From: Planctomycetota bacterium
GTDB taxonomy: Bacteria > Planctomycetota > Phycisphaerae > Phycisphaerales > SM1A02
NCBI GenBank assembly: GCA_003671055.1
Contig: QWPV01000023.1
Span: 1-38,089, forward strand
Direction of reading: 5' to 3'
Length of the DNA stretch: 38,089 nucleotides
Position 1 is the stretch's first letter; every line of letters begins with the position of its first letter. This document shows, one piece after another, positions 24,868-32,552 of the stretch. The notes under the pieces were generated by a model that had not been told where the DNA came from, made no database searches, and was given only the letters and a program-made list of their open reading frames with translations. The translations under genes and the position numbers were made by a program.

Positions 24868-26201
24868 AATTGTGCTCCCACGGGCGCTGCTTCGGCGCGC
24901 CGTCTCAACCACTCACTGCCGTTTGGATATGCAAACGCGCGCAAAGTTTCTTCCTTGATATCAGAGGAATACCCAGGCATGTTCGGCGATTGATACCGTC
25001 CACCGCGCACCACACAGGGATCCTCGAAGTGTTCATGCAGATGATCGACGTACTCGCACACGCGACCTTCGTCGCTGCCTGTGATCGCGCAGTACTCGAA
25101 GTGCACGAGATGGTTCACAAGTTCACAGAGTCCGACGCCGCCAGCGTGAGGACACACGCGCACGCCAAACTTTCGCGCCATGAGTAACACCGCAAGCACT
25201 TCATTTACGCCGCCAAGTCTGCACGCATCAATCTGACAGAACTCAATCGCGTTCGCCTGCAGCAGTTGCTTGAACATCACGCGGTTCTGACATTGCTCAC
25301 CGGTTGCTACCCCAATCGGCGCAACTGCACGCGCAATCGCGGCGTGACCGAGGACATCATCAGGCGATGTTGGTTCTTCGATCCACCACAGATCAAACTG
25401 CGCGAGTGCATTGGTCCATTGAATGGCTTCACCAACATCCCAGCGCTGATTCGCATCGATCATCAACTTGCGCGTGGGACCGATCTCGGCGCGAATGATG
25501 CCCACGCGGCGAATGTCGTCTGCGAGATCTGCGCCGACTTTCACCTTGAAGTGGTTGAAGCCCTCTGCGATCGACTCGCGGCACAAGCGACGGATCTTCT
25601 CGTCGCTGTAGCCGAGCCATCCGCAACTCGTCGTATAGGCGGGATAGCCATGCGATGCGATGTGGCGCATGCGTTCCGCGCGATGCGGCTCTTCTGCGCG
25701 AAGGATCGCGAGCGCCTCGTCCTCGGTGAGCGCGTCGGTGATGTATCGAAAATCAATCGCCGCAACGAGCTCTTCACTTGTGAGCGCGCAGAGATGTTTC
25801 CACAACGGTTCGCCTGCAGCTTTCGCGAGCAAGTCCCACACACCATTCACAACCGCAGCAGTCGCAAGATGCACCACGCCTTTCTCAGGACCTACCCAGC
25901 GCAGTTGCGAATCACTCGTGAGCGTGCGCCAGAATCCGCGCATGTCACCTTTGATCGATGCGAGCGTGCGACCGACAACGAGCGGCTCAAGCAATCGCAC
26001 CGCCGCGACGCACAAGTCGGTGCCTCGACCAATCGTAAAGGTGAAGCCGCGTCCTTCGAGCGTCGGATGATCAGTAAGCACTCGAACGTACGCCGCCGAA
26101 TAGTCGGGATCGGGGTGCATCGCATCGGAGCCGTCGAGCGTGTCACTCGTCGGAAACCGAAGATCGATGACTTCAAGGCGTACGATGCGTGCGTGCAACA
26201 T
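24864..26201 (-). CDS. fucD: L-fuconate dehydratase (ENOSF1/FucD type)
   Basis: A 445-residue enolase-superfamily enzyme converting L-fuconate to 2-keto-3-deoxy-L-fuconate. It matches human ENOSF1 and Xanthomonas FucD along its length, for example RGFWRTLTSDSQLRWVGPEK, AYTTSCGWLGYSD and CEYVDHLHEHF. Catalytic and metal residues are all present: Lys219 and Lys221 (KVKVGA), Asp249 (IDANQRWD), Glu275 (WIEEPTSPDD), Glu302 (TGEQC), His352 (PHAGGVGLCE) and Glu383. ATG 26201 fits the family start and overlaps the lactonase gene by 29 bases. There is no obvious Shine-Dalgarno, so coupling to the upstream gene is likely. The protein is the best-supported member of the cluster and fixes the pathway. 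Confidence 0.95.
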   Translation of the reverse strand: MLHARIVRLEVIDLRFPTSDTLDGSDAMHPDPDYSAAYVRVLTDHPTLEGRGFTFTIGRGTDLCVAAVRLLEPLVVGRTLASIKGDMRGFWRTLTSDSQLRWVGPEKGVVHLATAAVVNGVWDLLAKAAGEPLWKHLCALTSEELVAAIDFRYITDALTEDEALAILRAEEPHRAERMRHIASHGYPAYTTSCGWLGYSDEKIRRLCRESIAEGFNHFKVKVGADLADDIRRVGIIRAEIGPTRKLMIDANQRWDVGEAIQWTNALAQFDLWWIEEPTSPDDVLGHAAIARAVAPIGVATGEQCQNRVMFKQLLQANAIEFCQIDACRLGGVNEVLAVLLMARKFGVRVCPHAGGVGLCELVNHLVHFEYCAITGSDEGRVCEYVDHLHEHFEDPCVVRGGRYQSPNMPGYSSDIKEETLRAFAYPNGSEWLRRRAEAAPVGAQL

Positions 26202-27105
26202 TGCGCGTGAGGTTACCCGAGGTTTCCATTGGGCTGCGCGGAGAAAGTTGGTACTCGCGCACCGCGTTGAGTCCGAAGATTGCGTCGCGTTCGGTCGGCG
26301 TGAGTGATTGCATGCACTCGAGCGCGACGCTCTGCCACGCAGACGCACTCGACCGCAGTGTCACGACTGGCCAATCGCTTCCCCACAGAAGTCGTGCCGC
26401 GCCGAAACATTCGAGCGCTGCCTCGATATACGGCTGCACATCCGCAACGGTGGAGGTCTCACTTGCCTCCGTGACCAGCCCTGAAAGTTTGCAGCACGCA
26501 TTCGGATGCACCGCGATCGCACGAAGTTGCGTGCGCCACGCGGTGAAATCAGTCCAAGTCCTCCCCTCACGCACTGCAGGCTTCGCAACATGGTCAAGCA
26601 CGATGCGCAACGGCGACTTGAATCGCGCGGCGATCTCAAGAAACTCGAGCAACACGCTCATGTGCTTCGGAAGGATGAGCGCATCGAACGCGCGTGATCG
26701 CTCGCGATTCGCGATGCACTCAAGCGACGCCACGACTTCCTCGCGTAAGAGATAGCGAGCATCAGAAAGGTCTTGCAACATCGGTCGCACGCCGACGAGC
26801 AACGCGTCATCAAGTGCGTCGAGCGCGCGCGATGTCTCGACAGCACCATCAAGCGGCAGCCATCCAACCACACCCGCCGCGCGTTCCCAGTGCTTTGCGA
26901 TGTCGAGCAAGAATTTTGTCTCCGCGATCGTCGGCGCTGCTTGCACGAGTACCGCAGTTTGCATGCCACACGCGTCGAGTGTTTCAGTCGCTTCAGCAAT
27001 CGTGAACTCTCGTTGCAGCGCCAACGGCGCTTGTGCGAGCCATGCGTAATCGCCTCGCGATGGAGTCCAAAGGTGAAGGTGTGCGTCGACGGTGCGCGCA
27101 GTCAT
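26173..27105 (-). CDS. Amidohydrolase_2 family, probable L-fuconolactonase
   Basis: A 310-residue TIM-barrel metallo-hydrolase. The metal motif is AHLHLW (8-13), followed by LVQAAPTIAETKFLLD, GVRPMLQD, LDHVAKPAVREG (His as ligand/base), CCKLSGLVTEA and LLWGSDWPVV (Asp). These are shared with L-fuconolactonase and other sugar lactonases, which open L-fucono-lactone to L-fuconate. The start ATG 27105 lies in ATGA with the stop of the Gfo/Idh gene. The 28 residues before it in the longer frame are noncoding in look. Related L-rhamnono-lactonases share this fold, so the specificity comes from the neighbours. Confidence 0.88.
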   Translation of the reverse strand: MTARTVDAHLHLWTPSRGDYAWLAQAPLALQREFTIAEATETLDACGMQTAVLVQAAPTIAETKFLLDIAKHWERAAGVVGWLPLDGAVETSRALDALDDALLVGVRPMLQDLSDARYLLREEVVASLECIANRERSRAFDALILPKHMSVLLEFLEIAARFKSPLRIVLDHVAKPAVREGRTWTDFTAWRTQLRAIAVHPNACCKLSGLVTEASETSTVADVQPYIEAALECFGAARLLWGSDWPVVTLRSSASAWQSVALECMQSLTPTERDAIFGLNAVREYQLSPRSPMETSGNLTRNVARTHRTP

Positions 27106-28202
27106 GCGTCGCTCGCAAAAGACGCGATCGGCGTGGACCCCGCACGCTGACTCGCGTAACACGCTTCCACCAGCGCCATGGTCTTGCACGCATCGAGCGC
27201 GCTCGAAACGAGTGTTTCATCTTCTCCTGCCACAAATCGCTGCAGATTGCACATCGGTCCCTCGAACGCTTCGATGAACCACGAACCGCGCAACGCGATG
27301 CTCTCCCAACCCCGCGCCGCATCAAGATGTACACGCAAGGTGTCTGCCTCGCCTTCTGGATACGCGAGATTCGCGCCAAATGTCGCGATCGCCGCGCCTT
27401 GCGTGCCCTCAAGACGCAATTCGCTTCGCTGCCCGTCGCCGCCAAAGGAGTGATGATGATTCGTCATCACGAGCGCACGCACATCGCTGCCATAATCAAG
27501 AATCGCCGCCGACTTCGAACTCGCGAGGTGCATCGCCGACGGATGTTGCACCGTTTGCGCCCACACACCCTTCGGTTCACCGAGTAGCGCGCGTGTGAGA
27601 TCAAGGTAGTGAATCGAGTGCATCAGAAATTCCATGCGCTCATACTTCGCAAGGAACGGCCACAATTCCCACGGCATTGTGCAATGCACACTCGTCTCGC
27701 AATCCACGATACGACCGAGTGCGCCGCGCGTGAGCAAGTCGCTCAGCGCCAACATCGCAGGCGAGAATCGAAGTTGAAAATTCACCGCGATAGTCAGGTT
27801 TCGCGCGTGACAGAGTGCGAGTAAACGCGATGCTTCTGCGAGATCTCTTCCGAAGGGTTTCTGCACCAGCGCAGCAGATCCAACTGGAAGCGCACTCAAG
27901 ATGGACGCGATGGCTTCAGGCGGCACAGCGATGTCAAACACCGCGCGCGGAGTCGCTATCGCTTCGTCGAGTGTTGCGAACACACGCGTTTTCGCAACGC
28001 TCGCGACCTCTGCAGCGTTTGCGGCATCGATGTCAAACACGCCCGCGATTTCAAACCCAATGGCGCGGTACGCAGGAAGATGCGCCCCTCGCACGATCCC
28101 ACCTGTACCGATGCACACGATTTCGCGCGGCGATCGAGGCCGTTTCCACTGCTGACGGAGTTCAGCGAGCGTGATGACGGGCCCGTCGCTCATAGGGATC
28201 AT
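27102..28202 (-). CDS. Gfo/Idh/MocA dehydrogenase, candidate L-fucose dehydrogenase
   Basis: A 366-residue cytoplasmic oxidoreductase without a Tat signal, unlike the relative at 14378. NAD(P) site CIGTGGIVRGAH near residues 30-41; the family's EKP motif reads VQKPFG, with Lys kept. Next are NFQLRFSPAM and HSIHYLDLTRALLG, where the His and Asp fit the catalytic region. In the fucose pathway the missing first step is oxidation of L-fucose to its lactone, and this protein is the only unassigned dehydrogenase in the operon. That role is inference; Xanthomonas uses a different family (aldo-keto reductase or SDR). It could instead be an inositol-like or other sugar dehydrogenase. The start ATG 28202 lies in ATGA with the lipoprotein stop; ATG 28193 is an alternative. 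Confidence 0.85.
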   Translation of the reverse strand: MIPMSDGPVITLAELRQQWKRPRSPREIVCIGTGGIVRGAHLPAYRAIGFEIAGVFDIDAANAAEVASVAKTRVFATLDEAIATPRAVFDIAVPPEAIASILSALPVGSAALVQKPFGRDLAEASRLLALCHARNLTIAVNFQLRFSPAMLALSDLLTRGALGRIVDCETSVHCTMPWELWPFLAKYERMEFLMHSIHYLDLTRALLGEPKGVWAQTVQHPSAMHLASSKSAAILDYGSDVRALVMTNHHHSFGGDGQRSELRLEGTQGAAIATFGANLAYPEGEADTLRVHLDAARGWESIALRGSWFIEAFEGPMCNLQRFVAGEDETLVSSALDACKTMALVEACYASQRAGSTPIASFASDA

Positions 28203-28681
28203 GGAGTTTTTGTCGCTTCAACCACCGGCAGCACCACCGACACGGGATGCATGCCTTCAGCGATCTTCAACGCGATAAGAAACTTCTGCCCGAATGCTTC
28301 CGTCGCTTGCTTATCAAGCGCGCGACCATGCCGCACCACGAAGTTTCCGAGTTCCGAATCGATGCCAAATCGCACGCTTCTCGGTTCAACACGCTCAGGC
28401 TTCGACACATCCACCACCACATACAGCGCACTCTCGCCACGATAGAAATCTCCGCGATACGGCAGATCAATCTCCCCTGCTGCTCGATCGATGCGCGGAC
28501 GCGGCACGCCGCCTTCACTCGCCTGACGTTCATCCGCGTCGGACATCGCGTGTGCAACGCGCAGCGTGGAAAGCGTCACCGCCCACACGCGATCTGCATT
28601 ACCTTCAATCTTCACAGTCGTTCCGCACGCGGCGAAAAACACCATCGAACAAAGCGTGATGACTCGAGCACACACATGCAT
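28199..28681 (-). CDS. Small putative lipoprotein of unknown function
   Basis: A 160-residue protein with lipoprotein signal MHVCARVITLCSMVFFAAC, with Cys19 in lipobox FAAC. The mature part opens GTTVKIEGNADRVWAVTLSTLRV and has alternating strands (ALYVVVDVSKPERV, RSVRFGID). The pattern faintly recalls DUF3568 envelope proteins; I do not assign it firmly. It sits at the head of the coupled fucose genes (ATGA overlap with the Gfo/Idh gene) and 38 bases after the Rrf2 gene. Whether it serves the pathway, for example in an envelope transporter, or is just cotranscribed is unknown. Confidence 0.6.
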   Translation of the reverse strand: MHVCARVITLCSMVFFAACGTTVKIEGNADRVWAVTLSTLRVAHAMSDADERQASEGGVPRPRIDRAAGEIDLPYRGDFYRGESALYVVVDVSKPERVEPRSVRFGIDSELGNFVVRHGRALDKQATEAFGQKFLIALKIAEGMHPVSVVLPVVEATKTP

Positions 28682-28719
28682 GACCTCGGATCATGCCGCG
28701 CAGTGCGTTTCTTCGCAAC

Positions 28720-29217
28720 TCACAACGCCTTGCGAGTTCTCGTCGCGCGAAAACTCTCCCGCGCAGCAGGAGCACGCACGCCCTTCGCCACTGGCACTAG
28801 TCCCTCTTCTTGCACCGCGACACGGAAGGTTTCGAAGGTTGTTTCCGTGAGGAGCTTTCGCACGGAGGCCTGCATCCCCACGAGTCGATCGTGAATCGCG
28901 CAGGGAGCCCCGACGCCGCAGACACCGCCGCCGAAAGGGCAGAGATCACTGTGATCTTCGCGCTCAAACAACTTCGCAACATCCGCGAGGCAGATATCTT
29001 TGGGGACTCGCGCAAGTGCGTAGCCGCCACCAGGGCCAGGAGCACCGATCACGAGTCGCGCCTGCGAGAGCGTCGCGAGAAGTTTCCCTACCATCGCGCG
29101 CGGAAGGCCTCGGGCATCAGCGACTTCCACCGCGGACAGCCGCGTCTTCCCACCATCCCAGACCTCAGCGAGACGACTCATGGCGGCAATGGCGGTTTCG
29201 GTTTGCTTTCCGTACAT
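28720..29217 (-). CDS. Rrf2-family regulator with IscR-like Fe-S cysteines
   Basis: A 165-residue regulator. Residues 1-70 are a winged helix of the Rrf2 type (ETAIAAMSRLAEVW, then LSAVEVADARGLPRAMVGKLLATL, wing GAPGPGGGYALAR). The cluster segment LCPFGGGVCGVGAPCAIHD has Cys93, Cys100, Cys106 and His109, matching IscR with its three Cys and one His, although the first spacing is x6 rather than x5. This suggests a [2Fe-2S] sensor of iron, oxygen or nitric oxide stress. The C-terminus is basic and rich in Arg. A 16-base dyad sits 16 bases upstream of its start, so self-regulation is possible. It is 38 bases upstream of the fucose operon on the same strand and may be cotranscribed. Confidence 0.88.
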   Translation of the reverse strand: MYGKQTETAIAAMSRLAEVWDGGKTRLSAVEVADARGLPRAMVGKLLATLSQARLVIGAPGPGGGYALARVPKDICLADVAKLFEREDHSDLCPFGGGVCGVGAPCAIHDRLVGMQASVRKLLTETTFETFRVAVQEEGLVPVAKGVRAPAARESFRATRTRKAL

Positions 29218-29232
29218 ATGAAGTGGTTCCTA

Positions 29233-29248
29233 CCTCGTTCGAGCGAGG
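29233..29248. promoter_or_regulatory. 16-bp dyad in the rrf2 upstream region
   Basis: CCTCGTTCGAGCGAGG has perfect 5-bp arms (CCTCG/CGAGG) and a TCGA centre, with one mismatched pair. It lies 16 bases upstream of the rrf2-like start codon, in the 210-base divergent region shared with the winged-helix gene. It could bind the Rrf2 dimer or another regulator; it could also form an RNA hairpin near the ribosome site. Nothing else convincing is seen in 29249-29427 except an AT-rich TATATT just before ATG 29428. Confidence 0.45.
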
Positions 29249-29427
29249 ACGCCGTCACAGAGTCGTTGGAAGCATTCACGCGGAACGCATCACTGAAATA
29301 AAGATATAAGGATCCACAGTTGCGCGCAATGCAGCACGCTCCAATACGACTTTCGGATATTGGATAGGCTTCGGAGCAAGCGTCTGAATGTGCGCGCATT
29401 TCCCATAAACGGCGCTATATTTTGAGT

Positions 29428-30021
29428 ATGCACCCGCCGCGCATGCTTCAAGTCACAACTCCCGCGCAGTGGCGCCTTTTCCGAAGTGCCGCCAAATCGC
29501 GCGTGCTTCGCGCTTTTCTCGATCAAAAGCCACGATCCGTCGCAGAGGCAGCCAAATGGCTCGGCCAACCCCCGCAATCTGTCTACCCACACGTCGAAGC
29601 GCTTGAAGCGGCGAGCGTTTTGGAGCGGGTCAAAAGTCCGGGCGTTGTGTTCTACGTTTTCCCCTACGACGGCGTGAGTTTCGAATCTGCCGACACAAAT
29701 GACACCTCGAGCAACGCTTGGGATGAGATCATTCGCGGAGCATTTCGCGCGACAGAACGTGTCTACACCGACCGCAATGCGAGAGTTCCCGCTCGACAGG
29801 CGGCGCGCCACTCACTGACGAGTGAAGAAGCGCTGCTCACCGTTGAGGATGCAAACGAGTTTGCAAGGGAACTCACAGCACTTCGGAAAAAGTTCCATGA
29901 CGCGACCGTCCGAAGCCTCACGCGCGAGCCAGCCGCAGTAACCGTCCGCGTGAACCTGCTTCTCGGCATGACCGACATCGAAGACGGAAGTTCGCCAGCC
30001 CGCCGTACTCCGAAATCCTAG
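29428..30021 (+). CDS. ArsR-like winged-helix regulator
   Basis: A 197-residue predicted DNA-binding protein. Residues 10-80 form a winged helix: LFRSAAKSRVLRAFLDQKPR, then SVAEAAKWLGQPPQSVYPHVEALEAAS with the recognition helix, and wing VLERVKSPGVVFYVFP. The C-terminal part (about 100-185) is mostly helical and contains LTVEDANEFARELTALRKKFHDATV, a likely dimer or ligand domain. No metal-binding Cys are seen. ATG 29428 is preferred over an upstream TTG. The gene is divergent from rrf2 and is 80 bases upstream of the OPT transporter, which it may control. The effector is unknown. Confidence 0.75.
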   Translation: MHPPRMLQVTTPAQWRLFRSAAKSRVLRAFLDQKPRSVAEAAKWLGQPPQSVYPHVEALEAASVLERVKSPGVVFYVFPYDGVSFESADTNDTSSNAWDEIIRGAFRATERVYTDRNARVPARQAARHSLTSEEALLTVEDANEFARELTALRKKFHDATVRSLTREPAAVTVRVNLLLGMTDIEDGSSPARRTPKS

Positions 30022-30101
30022 CACTAGCGGAGCAGTCCGATCGGTCGCGCGCGGAGGACCCGCTATGCACCGCAGCTCGCTTCCCTTTACAGTCTGCGTC
30101 T

Positions 30102-32342
30102 ATGGCATTGCCCCACCTGACGGACGAAGAAGTTCGCACTTGGACTCGTGAGAAGAAGGACCGTTGGTGGTTGGAGAACGTCTTCCGCGGACACATGCCG
30201 CAGTTGACGATTCGCGCCGCCCTCACAGGCTTTTTCCTCGGCGGCATTCTCAGCGCAACGAATCTTTACATCGGTGCGAAGACAGGCTGGACACTCGGCG
30301 TTGGCGTGACCAGCGTCATCCTTTCGTTCGTGATGTTCCGTGTGCTCTCGAAGGCGTTCTTGTCCAAGGACATGACGATCCTTGAGAACAACGCTGTGCA
30401 ATCCATCGCGACAGCCGCGGGCTACATGACCGGTCCGCTTATCTCGGCGCTCATGGCGTACATGTTTGTGACCAACACCACGATGGAGTGGTACAAGATG
30501 CTCGTCTGGAACGTCATCGCGAGTTTGCTCGGCGTGATGGTTGCATTCCCCATGAAGCGACGCTTCATCAACGATGAACAACAACCGTTCCCTGAAGGTC
30601 GCGCGTGCGCGGTCGTGCTCGACTCGCTCTATCCAGAAGCGCCGCAAGGTGGCACGAAGAATATGGTGAACGGGATGCCTGTCGCGAATGCAACCGCGAG
30701 CGCGTCCGGCATCGAAGCGGGCGTCTTCAAGGCCAAAGCACTCGCGGGCGCAGCAGCGCTCGGTGCAGGATTTCAACTGCTCGTTGCAGGCGGCTATATG
30801 GCGATCTTGCAGATCAGCGTGCTCGGCACATCGAAAGTGAAGGACACGCTCTACAAGATCCCTGATCGATTCGACGCGTGGTACTACGATTTGACGAAGA
30901 ATGATGCAGGGTTGTGGGTGCCGAACGTCAAGGGCGTGAGCCTCAATGAACTCGGTGTCCATGTTGTCTTCGATCTCTCGATGGTGGGCGCAGGCGGTTT
31001 GATGGGCATGCGCGTCGCGTCGAGCGTGTTCATCGGCATGGTGGTGAATTTCCTCATCGTCGCACCGCTCATGATCAGCGCCGGTCAGATTATGCCTAAG
31101 AATTGGGCGAAAATCGTGCAGCCTGATGGCACCTACGCCATGTCCGACGCAATCTTTGGCCGCCCGCACCTCACCAACAGCTGGTGCTTGTGGTGGGGTG
31201 TTTCGATGATGGTGACTGCATCGATGGTTGGACTCTTCGCGAAACCAAAGATGATTCTCAGCGCGTTCACAGGCATCTTCGCGAAGAAGGAGAAGACGGA
31301 GGATTGCCTGCGTGACATCGAGTTCCCCGTTCGCTGGAGCGTGATCGGCATCCCGATCGCGTCTGCGGCAATCATCTGGTTGAACTGGCTCTGGTTCGAT
31401 GTCGATCCATTCATCGGCGCGCTGTCGATCCCACTCATCATCGTCCTCACACTCATCGCAGCCAATGCAACCGCGCTCACATCGACAACGCCTACAGGCT
31501 CACTCTCGAAGATCACACAGTTCACCTTCGGCACGATGGCGCCGACGAATCCAGCTACGAATCTCATGACCGCTGGTGTGACGACGGAAGTTGCATCGAA
31601 CGCATCGAACCTGTTGATGGACATCAAGCCTGGCTACATGCTCGGCGCGAAACCTCGTCAACAAGCGCTTGGTCACTGCATCGGTATTCTCGCCGGAGCA
31701 CTCGCGTCGACGCCGTTGTTCTTCATCCTCTTCTTGACGAACAGGGACAAGGACGTTTCGATCAAGGATCACATCACGGAAGAATGGGCGGTGCCTGGTG
31801 CGCAGCAATGGGCAGCGATTTCCGACGTGATCGCGGGCATGGGTACCAAGGGCATCGAACTCGTTTCCACGAGTGCTGACGGCGTCGCAAAGTTCTGGGG
31901 TGTGCTTCCCGTGAGCGCCGCGTGGGCGATGCTCGCGGGTGCAATCATCGCCTTCGTGTTTGAGATCTTGCGCATCGTGACCAAGGGCAAGTTCCCACTC
32001 AGCGCAGTGGGTATTGGCCTTGGCATCGTGCTGCCACCCGACTCCACCATCATGATGTTCATCGGCGCGCTGATCTTCATGTTCTTCGAGCGCAAGTATC
32101 ACGAGAAGATCGGCACGTTCGGATGGAAGCTCTGGGTTGATTCGAAGGAAGCCGTGTGCGCAGGACTCATCGCAGGATGGGCGCTCTTTGGCGTGGGCGA
32201 TGGCGTGATCGCAGCATTCGGCGGCTATCACGATTCACTTGAAGACAAGGCAAAGGCTGAAGAGAAAGCGAAAGCACTCGACGCAGCTGCGCCACAAACC
32301 TCGGCTGAGAAGCTCGCGGCCGAGGCCCTCGCCGCGCGCTGA
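30102..32342 (+). CDS. OPT-family oligopeptide/metal-chelate transporter
   Basis: A 746-residue inner-membrane protein with about 14-16 hydrophobic segments, as usual for OPT transporters. Landmarks are FFLGGILSATNLYIGAKTGW, ENNAVQSIATAAGYMTGPL, and later NATALTSTTPTGSLSKITQ. OPT members carry peptides, or siderophore- and nicotianamine-type metal chelates, driven by protons; the substrate here cannot be told. It begins at ATG 30102 without a good Shine-Dalgarno. The C-terminus is a cytoplasmic Lys/Glu/Ala-rich tail (SLEDKAKAEEKAKALDAAAP). The proximity of an Fe-S type Rrf2 regulator hints at metal supply, but this is a weak inference. Confidence 0.9.
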   Translation: MALPHLTDEEVRTWTREKKDRWWLENVFRGHMPQLTIRAALTGFFLGGILSATNLYIGAKTGWTLGVGVTSVILSFVMFRVLSKAFLSKDMTILENNAVQSIATAAGYMTGPLISALMAYMFVTNTTMEWYKMLVWNVIASLLGVMVAFPMKRRFINDEQQPFPEGRACAVVLDSLYPEAPQGGTKNMVNGMPVANATASASGIEAGVFKAKALAGAAALGAGFQLLVAGGYMAILQISVLGTSKVKDTLYKIPDRFDAWYYDLTKNDAGLWVPNVKGVSLNELGVHVVFDLSMVGAGGLMGMRVASSVFIGMVVNFLIVAPLMISAGQIMPKNWAKIVQPDGTYAMSDAIFGRPHLTNSWCLWWGVSMMVTASMVGLFAKPKMILSAFTGIFAKKEKTEDCLRDIEFPVRWSVIGIPIASAAIIWLNWLWFDVDPFIGALSIPLIIVLTLIAANATALTSTTPTGSLSKITQFTFGTMAPTNPATNLMTAGVTTEVASNASNLLMDIKPGYMLGAKPRQQALGHCIGILAGALASTPLFFILFLTNRDKDVSIKDHITEEWAVPGAQQWAAISDVIAGMGTKGIELVSTSADGVAKFWGVLPVSAAWAMLAGAIIAFVFEILRIVTKGKFPLSAVGIGLGIVLPPDSTIMMFIGALIFMFFERKYHEKIGTFGWKLWVDSKEAVCAGLIAGWALFGVGDGVIAAFGGYHDSLEDKAKAEEKAKALDAAAPQTSAEKLAAEALAAR

Positions 32343-32380
32343 GACGCTGCATAACTCGCAAACACGACCGCTCAGGCGAA

Positions 32381-32397
32381 TGCCGGCTCAGCCGGCA
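32381..32397 (+). terminator. GC stem-loop after the OPT gene
   Basis: TGCCGGC (32381-32387) and GCCGGCA (32391-32397) form a perfect 7-bp stem with a TCA loop, 39 bases after the OPT stop. No T-run follows, so it may be a weak or Rho-assisted terminator, or a 3' end stabiliser. The rest of the 210-base gap to 32553 holds only a small ATCGA/TCGAT dyad at 32505-32517. Confidence 0.5.
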
Positions 32398-32552
32398 CAG
32401 CCGTACCAGAGGAAGCGAAATCACGCGCAGTCCATCTAGTAAAGCGAACAAACCCCAACGCGCGATCATTCGCGACCGCTCAAAAATCCCCTCATTCCGA
32501 AGCAATCGATGGTCGATCGAATGCGTTGTTGTCCTTGCACTGAGGGTTTTCT

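Noticed and set aside
25266-26210. Long + strand frame opposite L-fuconate dehydratase
   Set aside because: The minus strand encodes an intact enolase-superfamily enzyme; this frame has no motifs.
30087-31169. His/Arg-rich minus-strand frame of 360 residues opposite the OPT gene
   Set aside because: The composition is typical of antisense to a membrane protein, and no domain is recognisable.
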